The translations under genes and the position numbers were made by a program. From positions 1 to 5,562 of the forward strand of contig JAZSIT010000011.1 of NCBI GenBank assembly GCA_045533895.1: a DNA stretch of 5,562 bases, in the 5' to 3' direction. The stretch is from SFLA01 sp045533895. GTDB taxonomy: Bacteria > Bacillota > Clostridia > Oscillospirales > CAG-382. Position 1 is the stretch's first letter, and each line of letters starts with the position of its first letter. The notes beneath the pieces are model-generated. The model did no database searches and was not told the origin of the DNA. It saw nothing but the letters and a program-made list of their open reading frames with translations. Shown in pieces: positions 1 through 4,126 of this stretch.

Positions 1-57
1 CCTATGCATATAGATACCCCTCGGGATGGAGCACATATAGTCTAGGTAAAAGGCTAT
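1..57 (+). other. Possible interrupted 5' part of the DUF1934 gene
   Basis: Reading upstream of the ATG at 58 in the same frame gives P-M-H-I-D-T-P-R-D-G-A-H-I-V, then TAG at 43-45, then V-K-G-Y. From my memory of Bacillus subtilis YwiB, the family has a DG pair followed by an acidic/hydrophobic strand and a G-[FY] about here, so the bases look like the missing N-terminal strands split by one nonsense codon. The alternative is that this is the tail of an unrelated upstream gene ending at TAG. A weak AAAAGG at 48-53 lies only 4 nt before the ATG at 58. The window edge prevents a decision. Confidence 0.4.
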
Positions 58-396
58 ATGCCCCGTACCAAAAAGGGACTTACCTGCGTGTTTTCGGAAG
101 ACGATAAGGATACCGTAACCACCGTATCCACTTTGGGTAAAAATCTGGTTTCGGTTAATAAAATAGGCGATTTCAACTCCCTTATGGTTTTTGACCCCGA
201 AAAAAGCTATTCCTGCGTGTATAACAACGGCGTAATGCCAATGCACCTTAAGGTAAACACAAAGTCCCTGCATAACGGACTTACCGAGCAGGGCGGTAAA
301 ATTGATATTGACTATACTGTGGAGATAGTCGGCAACGTGGCGGGGCATACGAAAATGTCCTTTTCCGTACTGCCCGAAACAGGGCTTATCTCCTGA
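58..396 (+). CDS. DUF1934 family (YwiB-like) beta-barrel protein, N-terminus uncertain
   Basis: This small protein (112 residues as called) belongs to the DUF1934/YwiB family, lipocalin-like beta-barrel proteins of Bacillota with no firmly known function. The match rests on the strand pattern in the second half: a VTTVSTL strand near residues 20-26, the VNKIGDFNSLMVF segment near 33-45, the YNNGVMPMHLKVNTKSL segment near 55-71, and the closing GGKIDIDYTVEIVG block near 79-93. Family members usually have about 130-145 residues, so roughly 20-30 N-terminal residues are missing. The ATG at 58 is the first usable start after an in-frame TAG at 43-45, and its ribosome binding site (AAAAGG, 4 nt spacer) is poor. 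It is the first visible gene of the operon and ends 12 bp before the DnaD gene. The family call is fairly sure; start and intactness are not. Confidence 0.72.
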   Translation: MPRTKKGLTCVFSEDDKDTVTTVSTLGKNLVSVNKIGDFNSLMVFDPEKSYSCVYNNGVMPMHLKVNTKSLHNGLTEQGGKIDIDYTVEIVGNVAGHTKMSFSVLPETGLIS

Positions 397-408
397 AAAG
401 AGGACGTA

Positions 409-1311
409 ATGAGTGACAAAACGGCAAAAAAAATCCCTGCGAATATAGTATCCGCTTTGTCGGGTGCCACCAGAGAAGAGCTTGCGGTGGCATTGTATCT
501 TTATGCGGTGGATAACTTTACCGTTTCCGAGGGCGCGGACAAGCTGGGTATAACCGAGGATCAGTTCCGTGCCGCCGTGTCCTTCTGGCGCGGCGCGGGC
601 GTTAATTTCGATATATCCGAGAAAAAGGCTATTCCTCCCGAAAGCAGAGACCAGCTTTATGATGCGGATACCGTCTCCGGTTCTATTGAGAACGATGAAG
701 GATTCCGTACCGCCTGCGAAGCGTTGCAGACACTTTACGGAAAAATGTTCACCCGTTTTGATTACGACAGCCTGCTTTATCTTTATGACCATTGCGGTCT
801 CACCGCAGAGTATATGTGTACTTTGGCGTCATACTGCGTGGCAAAGGGGAAGACGGCGCTTAAATATTTTACCAAAACCGCCCAAGGCTTGGTGTCCGAC
901 GGTGTGGATACATACGAAAAACTTGAAAAGCATCTTGAGCGCCGCAGTAACGCACAGTCACGCATATTCAAGCTCCGCAAGCTATGCGGCTTTGGGGAGC
1001 GGGCCTTTACTTCCCGTGAGGAGCAGTATATTAACGATTGGTTTGCGGAAAAGGACCTTTCCTTTGAACTCGTAGCCTATGCTTATGAGATAACCGTAAA
1101 CACTATCGGCGAAGTAAAACTCAGCTATATGAACAAGATACTTGACCGTTGGTACAAGGCGGGCATACTTACCGTTGACGAGGTCAAGAACGCCGAATCC
1201 GCAAAGAAAAATACCGAAACACAAAAGCAAACCGGTAAAAGCTTTGATGACGACGAGTTCTTCGCCGCCGCAGTTGCCCGCACCAAGAAAAAGAGGGAGG
1301 AACGTAAATGA
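409..1311 (+). CDS. DnaD-domain primosome protein
   Basis: A 300-residue DnaD/DnaB_2-type replication protein. In Bacillota these proteins act at origins and restart sites, remodel DNA and help bring in the helicase loader. Residues about 20-65 look like a winged-helix-type N-terminal region (EELAVALYLYAV ... LGITEDQFRAAVSFW). Two DnaB_2-like helical modules follow at about 95-175 and 185-255. The second carries the hallmark YxxxIxxxW motif as Y240, I244 and W248, within LSYMNKILDRWYKAGI. A charged tail ends in SFDDDEFFAAAVARTKKK, a tail type I recall as common in clostridial DnaD-like proteins. The start is supported by AAAGAGGA at 397-404 about 5 nt before ATG. The stop overlaps the next start by 4 bp, implying translational coupling to the helicase loader. 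It could be a DnaB-like initiation paralogue rather than strict DnaD, so I give no symbol. Confidence 0.9.
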   Translation: MSDKTAKKIPANIVSALSGATREELAVALYLYAVDNFTVSEGADKLGITEDQFRAAVSFWRGAGVNFDISEKKAIPPESRDQLYDADTVSGSIENDEGFRTACEALQTLYGKMFTRFDYDSLLYLYDHCGLTAEYMCTLASYCVAKGKTALKYFTKTAQGLVSDGVDTYEKLEKHLERRSNAQSRIFKLRKLCGFGERAFTSREEQYINDWFAEKDLSFELVAYAYEITVNTIGEVKLSYMNKILDRWYKAGILTVDEVKNAESAKKNTETQKQTGKSFDDDEFFAAAVARTKKKREERK

Positions 1312-2240
1312 CAGCTACCGAGGCTATGCTGAAAAAATCCGCTCTGCGCGAGAAGGCTCTGGCAGACGCATATAAAAAGACGGAGTTTCTGGATGCAAAT
1401 TATCCCGATATTGCCGAGATAGACAAAGAGCTTTCCTCTGTTTCCCGCCTTATCGTTTCCGCCGTGGTAAACAAAAACTGCGGGGAAGAGATAGAAAAAA
1501 TAAAAAATCGCAATCTCGAACTGCAGGAATTACGCCGTAAAAAGCTCGCTTCCTACGGACTTGACGAAAATTACGATACCCCCGTGTTTTCCTGCCCCAT
1601 CTGCTCGGATACGGGCTATGACGGAAAGACCTTTTGCTCCTGCATAATAAAAATGTGCGCTCGGGACGCATATCTTTCAAGCGGTCTGGGTAAGGCGTCG
1701 CTGGGCAACACCTTTGAGAACTTTACGCTCAAATATTACGGCGGTAAGGATAGAGAGAATATGTCCGACGTGCGGGATACATGCCTTGATTTCGCGGATA
1801 ATTTTAACGGTGACGGTGCTAATCTGCTGTTTACCGGCGGCACGGGATTGGGGAAAACCCACCTTTCCTCCGCTATTGCACAGCGAATTATCGATAAAGG
1901 CTATACCGTGGTATACGAATCCGCACAGAATATTTTTGATGTGTTCGAGAACGTCCGCTTCGGCAAGGGAGAGGGAAATACAGATAAGTTTTTGGAATGC
2001 GACCTGCTTATTATCGATGATCTTGGCAGTGAGTTTTCCACAAATTACACCGCATCGGTGCTGTACCAGATACTCAACACCCGTCTTATGAACGGAAAAT
2101 CCGTTATTTTAAGCACCAATCTGGGCAGTAAGGAGCTTTCCAAGCGTTACGGCGAGCGTATTTATTCCCGTCTGCTGGGCTCCTTTGATACCTGCGTTTT
2201 CTCCGGAAACGATATCCGCCTTATCAAGCTGGGTGAATGA
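1308..2240 (+). CDS. DnaI/DnaC-type AAA+ helicase loader ATPase
   Basis: A 310-residue ATPase of the DnaC/DnaI family, which loads the hexameric replicative helicase onto single-stranded DNA. Residues 1-90 are helical and charged, likely coiled coil. A Cys cluster follows (C96-x2-C99 ... C110-x-C112), a probable zinc site of the kind known from the N-terminal helicase-binding domain of DnaI. The AAA+ core has Walker A GGTGLGKT at 177-184, Walker B LLIIDDL at 233-239, a sensor-1-like STN at 269-271, and RIYSRL with candidate arginine-finger residues R284 and R288. Start: GGGAGG at 1295-1300 lies 7 nt before ATG, which overlaps the DnaD stop as ATGA. Neighbouring a DnaD gene fits a primosome role. 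A transposon-type IstB ATPase is the main alternative, but the Cys cluster, length and context argue against it. Confidence 0.92.
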   Translation: MTATEAMLKKSALREKALADAYKKTEFLDANYPDIAEIDKELSSVSRLIVSAVVNKNCGEEIEKIKNRNLELQELRRKKLASYGLDENYDTPVFSCPICSDTGYDGKTFCSCIIKMCARDAYLSSGLGKASLGNTFENFTLKYYGGKDRENMSDVRDTCLDFADNFNGDGANLLFTGGTGLGKTHLSSAIAQRIIDKGYTVVYESAQNIFDVFENVRFGKGEGNTDKFLECDLLIIDDLGSEFSTNYTASVLYQILNTRLMNGKSVILSTNLGSKELSKRYGERIYSRLLGSFDTCVFSGNDIRLIKLGE

Positions 2241-2242
2241 TA

Positions 2243-2683
2243 ATGAAAAAAATAAATATGTATACCGATGGCGCTTGCCGCGGAAACCCTGGCCCCGGCG
2301 GATACGGAGTTATACTTGAATATAACGGCCACCGCAAGGCCATTTCCGGTGGAGAAGCGTCTACCACCAACAACCGTATGGAGCTTATGGCGGCTATCGT
2401 AGGCATGGAGGCGCTGAAGGAAGAGTGCGAGATAACTCTGTGCAGCGATTCAAAGTATCTTATCGATGCTATCGAAAAAGGCTGGCTGGAGAGCTGGTAT
2501 AAAAAAGGCTGGGTAAAGGCGGATAAAAAGCCGGTGCTCAACCCCGACCTTTGGCAAAAAATATACGAGCTTATCCATAAGCATAAAGTCACCACCGTAT
2601 GGATAAAGGGACACGACGGCCACCCCGAAAACGAGGAGTGCGACCGTATGGCAACTGCGGAAGCAGATAAATTCAAGGTATAA
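2243..2683 (+). CDS. rnhA: Ribonuclease HI
   Basis: Ribonuclease HI cuts the RNA strand of RNA-DNA hybrids in a metal-dependent reaction, clearing primers and R-loops in the cytoplasm. Counting from the ATG at 2243 (146 residues), the catalytic set is complete: D9 in YTDGACRGNPGPGGYG, E47 in TTNNRMELMAAI, D69 in CSDSKY and D134 in ECDRMA, plus the flexible-loop H124 in KGHDGHPENEECD. The basic protrusion typical of Escherichia coli-type enzymes is present (ESWYKKGWVKADKKPVLN). Family members usually have KGHAGH; here the Ala is Asp. An earlier ATG at 2237 overlaps the upstream stop as ATGA and would add Met-Ile, but GGTGA at 2232-2236 is well spaced only for 2243, and the MKKINMYTDG start is typical. 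It sits 12 bp before the PHP gene, in the replication operon. Confidence 0.96.
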   Translation: MKKINMYTDGACRGNPGPGGYGVILEYNGHRKAISGGEASTTNNRMELMAAIVGMEALKEECEITLCSDSKYLIDAIEKGWLESWYKKGWVKADKKPVLNPDLWQKIYELIHKHKVTTVWIKGHDGHPENEECDRMATAEADKFKV

Positions 2684-2695
2684 AAGAGGCGTTTT

Positions 2696-3487
2696 ATGAA
2701 TTTTGTATACGACCACGATTTGCATATTCATTCCCGTCTTTCTCCCTGCTCCGGGGATGAAAACCAGACCTGCGGCAGAATTTTGGGTTACGCTTTGCAA
2801 AACGGGCTGAAGACTGTGGCGGTAACCGACCATTTTTGGGATTCGGCAGTTCCCGGCGCGTCGGGCTGGTATAAGCCTCTTGATTACGCCCAACTTTCAA
2901 AGAGTCTGCCGCTTCCCGAGGACAATTCTGTCCGCTTCCTTTTCGGCTGTGAAACGGATATGGATATGGCAGGCAATATCGGTCTTGAAAAGGATAACTT
3001 CAGTCTTTTTGATTTTGTTATCGTTTCCACCACCCATTTTCACATGGAAGGCTTTACTGTTCCTGCAGGAATGACGGAAAATGAGCGTAAGGAAGGATAC
3101 GTGCGCAGATTTCATCAGCTTCTGGGTTCAGATATTCCTTTTCATAAGGTAGGTCTTGCCCATCTAACCTGCAATCTTATTGATAATTCCACCCGTGACG
3201 CCCATATACGCATAGTAGATATGGTTTCTGATAACGAGTTTTACGAGGTGTTCAAGGGTGTTGCGGAAAAGGGTCTGGGCGTTGAACTGAATTTTTACGT
3301 TGACAAGTACAGCGAGGATGAATTAAAACGCATACTCCGCCCGTATCATATTGCAAAGGAATGCGGCTGCAAGTTTTACCTCGGGTCGGATTCCCACCAT
3401 AATACAAACCTTCTCAATGCACCCAAAAAGCTTCAAAGCACTTTGGACGTGTTTCATCTGGAAGAAATAGACAAATATATTATATAA
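2696..3487 (+). CDS. PHP-domain metallo-phosphoesterase (HisK/HisJ-like family)
   Basis: A 263-residue PHP-family protein, a TIM-like barrel that binds two or three metal ions and hydrolyses phosphate esters. The metal-ligand motifs appear in order: DLHIHS with D8, H10 and H12; TDH with D45 and H46; GCETD with E86; STTHFH with H114 and H116; GLAH with H156; and GSDSHH with D232 and H234. The full set suggests an active enzyme. Family members include histidinol phosphatases and nucleotide or oligonucleotide phosphatases, and the substrate cannot be told from sequence. No his genes are nearby; the replication-gene context leaves a nucleic-acid or nucleotide substrate possible, which is only inference. 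AGAGG at 2685-2689 lies 6 nt before the ATG. It is the last operon gene; a hairpin terminator begins essentially at its stop codon. Confidence 0.88.
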   Translation: MNFVYDHDLHIHSRLSPCSGDENQTCGRILGYALQNGLKTVAVTDHFWDSAVPGASGWYKPLDYAQLSKSLPLPEDNSVRFLFGCETDMDMAGNIGLEKDNFSLFDFVIVSTTHFHMEGFTVPAGMTENERKEGYVRRFHQLLGSDIPFHKVGLAHLTCNLIDNSTRDAHIRIVDMVSDNEFYEVFKGVAEKGLGVELNFYVDKYSEDELKRILRPYHIAKECGCKFYLGSDSHHNTNLLNAPKKLQSTLDVFHLEEIDKYII

Positions 3488-3525
3488 AAACAAAAACACC
3501 CCACAAAGTGAGGTGTTTTGTTTTT
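3486..3525 (+). terminator. Intrinsic terminator of the replication/PHP operon
   Basis: Directly after the PHP stop codon, AAAACACC (3493-3500) pairs with GGTGTTTT (3512-3519), with a further CAC/GTG inner stem (3502-3504 and 3508-3510), one C-A mismatch and an AAA loop. It is followed by GTTTTT. The opposite strand has an even longer T-rich tail (TTTTTGTTTTT), so the hairpin can work in both directions. The same hairpin recurs at 3637 and 3788. Confidence 0.85.
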
Positions 3526-3537
3526 GGCGGAAAGAGA

Positions 3538-3623
3538 GGGATTCGCTCTCGCCTGTGGGCTCGGTCAGGGTCGGGTCTGACTTGCCACCGGCAAGTCATT
3601 CAATACCGACCCGTTCGAATCCC
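3538..3623. other. Nested hairpin in repeat unit 1
   Basis: Three perfect stems are nested: GGGATTCG (3538-3545) with CGAATCCC (3616-3623), GGGTCGG (3568-3574) with CCGACCC (3606-3612), and GACTTGCC (3579-3586) with GGCAAGTC (3590-3597) around an ACC loop. The outer stem uses the tRNA-derived end of R, so the fold spans the R/X junction. A competing small stem pairs GAGAG (3534-3538) with CTCTC (3546-3550), and another GTGGG (3555-3559) with CCCAC (3621-3625). It may act as structured RNA or as a DNA cruciform; no function is shown. Confidence 0.7.
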
Positions 3624-3636
3624 ACCATATACATCG

Positions 3637-3676
3637 AAAAATAAAAACACCCCACAAAGTGAGGTGTTTTGTTTTT
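3637..3676. terminator. Second copy of the bidirectional terminator hairpin
   Basis: This is the duplicate of the 3486-3525 hairpin inside repeat unit 2, with AAAACACC pairing with GGTGTTTT, and C3491 changed to T3642 in the A-rich flank. No gene ends next to it, so its presence is explained by the tandem duplication rather than by need. Confidence 0.75.
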
Positions 3677-3688
3677 GGCGGAAAGAGA

Positions 3689-3774
3689 GGGATTCGCTCT
3701 CGCCTGTGGGCTCGGTCAGGGTCGGGTCTGACTTGCCACCGGCAAGTCATTCAATACCGACCCGTTCGAATCCC
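3689..3774. other. Nested hairpin in repeat unit 2
   Basis: Exact counterpart of the unit 1 structure, 151 bp downstream: GGGATTCG (3689-3696) with CGAATCCC (3767-3774), GGGTCGG (3719-3725) with CCGACCC (3757-3763), and GACTTGCC (3730-3737) with GGCAAGTC (3741-3748). The only X difference from unit 1 (position 3779) lies outside the stems. Confidence 0.7.
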
Positions 3775-3787
3775 ACCAAATACATCG

Positions 3788-3827
3788 AAAAACAAAAACA
3801 CCCCACTAAGTGAGGTGTTTTGTTTTT
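3788..3827 (-). terminator. Terminator of the tRNA-Ser gene
   Basis: Read on the minus strand, the hairpin AAAACACC...GGGTGTTTT starts immediately after the encoded CCA of the tRNA and is followed by a TTTTTG-TTTTT tract, giving a standard factor-independent terminator. One loop base (t3807) differs from the other two copies. This is probably the ancestral copy, since it adjoins the intact tRNA. Confidence 0.8.
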
Positions 3828-3918
3828 GGCGGAAAGAGAGGGATTCGAACCCTCGGAACGGTATTAGCGTTCACACGATTTCCAGTCGTGCGCCTTAGAC
3901 CAGCTCAGCCATCTTTCC
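3827..3918 (-). tRNA. tRNA-Ser (anticodon GGA), CCA encoded
   Basis: Minus-strand class II tRNA of 92 nt including CCA. The acceptor stem is GGAAAGA with TCTTTCC, followed by discriminator G and CCA (complement of 3827-3829). The D-arm region reads TGGCTGAGCTGGTCTAAGGC. The anticodon arm is CACGA-CTGGAAA-TCGTG, with anticodon GGA at the complement of 3881-3883, decoding UCC (and UCU). A long variable arm follows, then the T arm GAGGG-TTCGAAT-CCCTC. The long variable arm and GGA anticodon make serine secure. The last 20 bp before and including the CCA region recur in the two repeat units downstream. It is preceded by its own consensus promoter and followed by a terminator, so it is a single-gene transcription unit. 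Confidence 0.97.
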
Positions 3919-3960
3919 GTATAGAGACTGTGAGAGTACTTCTCTCGCTCGTGCTTTGCA

Positions 3961-3989
3961 ATTATAACACAGTAAAACAGAGTTGTCAA
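3961..3989 (-). promoter_or_regulatory. Consensus sigma-A-type promoter of tRNA-Ser
   Basis: On the minus strand, TTGACA (complement of 3984-3989) and TATAAT (complement of 3961-3966) are separated by exactly 17 bp. Both hexamers are perfect consensus, as expected for a stable RNA gene. Transcription would begin near 3953, giving a leader of about 35 nt before the tRNA 5' end at 3918. That leader contains a small GAGAG/CTCTC hairpin (3932-3946), presumably removed by RNase P processing. Confidence 0.9.
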
Positions 3990-4032
3990 CAGTTATTTTC
4001 TTTAATTTTTGCTTTTTGTTTACATATTATGC

Positions 4033-4046
4033 TTCCAAAGTTGGAA
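4033..4046. promoter_or_regulatory. 14-bp dyad upstream of the secreted-protein promoter
   Basis: TTCCAA (4033-4038), AG, TTGGAA (4041-4046) form a perfect 6-bp inverted repeat centred between the two divergent promoters, 7 bp upstream of the plus-strand -35 box. The position would suit a regulator binding site for the secreted-protein gene. No regulator can be named, and a 6-bp dyad in AT-rich DNA may be chance. Confidence 0.35.
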
Positions 4047-4053
4047 AATGCAC

Positions 4054-4082
4054 TTGATTTTTTTATATACTCGTTGTATAAT
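4054..4082 (+). promoter_or_regulatory. Promoter of the secreted-protein gene
   Basis: TTGATT at 4054-4059 and a perfect TATAAT at 4077-4082 are separated by 17 bp. The expected start near 4089 gives a leader of about 38 nt before the ATG at 4127, containing the AAAGGAG ribosome binding site at 4114-4120. The upstream stretch is AT-rich, which may help promoter activity. Confidence 0.82.
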
Positions 4083-4126
4083 GTAAAAAGCAAAACATAC
4101 AGTTTTGAAAGAAAAAGGAGAAAATT

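Larger units (their letters stand above)
3486..3847. repeat. R-X-R-X-R tandem array, 151-bp period, ending in tRNA-Ser
   Basis: Two full 151-bp units (3486-3636 and 3637-3787) and a 60-bp partial third (3788-3847) lie head to tail. By eye units 1 and 2 differ at two positions (c3491/t3642 and t3628/a3779), and the third differs at a terminator-loop base (t3807). R (60 bp: 3486-3545, 3637-3696, 3788-3847) is the terminator plus 20 bp matching the tRNA-Ser 3' end, including the CCA region. X (91 bp: 3546-3636, 3697-3787) is unrelated to the tRNA body and strongly self-complementary. Only the third R continues into a complete tRNA. The near-identity suggests recent duplication or active homogenisation. 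Whether X is a mobile element remnant or a duplicated spacer cannot be told here. Confidence 0.93.

Noticed and set aside
1308..2240. IstB-type transposition ATPase
   Set aside because: No IstA or inverted repeats are nearby, and the N-terminal Cys cluster, length and coupling to a DnaD-domain gene fit a helicase loader.
2224..2676. Minus-strand open frame of 150 codons opposite rnhA
   Set aside because: It is a shadow of a complete ribonuclease HI gene with all catalytic residues.
3538..3627. X element as a second tRNA gene, because it has TTCGAAT and ends in CCA-like CCCACCA
   Set aside because: No cloverleaf forms: the TTCGAAT is consumed in the outer stem, there is no separate T arm, and the central hairpin has a 3-nt loop (or a 7-nt loop lacking U33).
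3565..3750. Minus-strand open frame of 61 codons in the array
   Set aside because: It is made entirely of X and terminator sequence, repeats with the array and has no RBS or family match.
3486..3847. CRISPR array
   Set aside because: The 60-bp repeats and near-identical 91-bp spacers do not fit; CRISPR spacers are unique and about 30-40 bp, and no cas gene is present.
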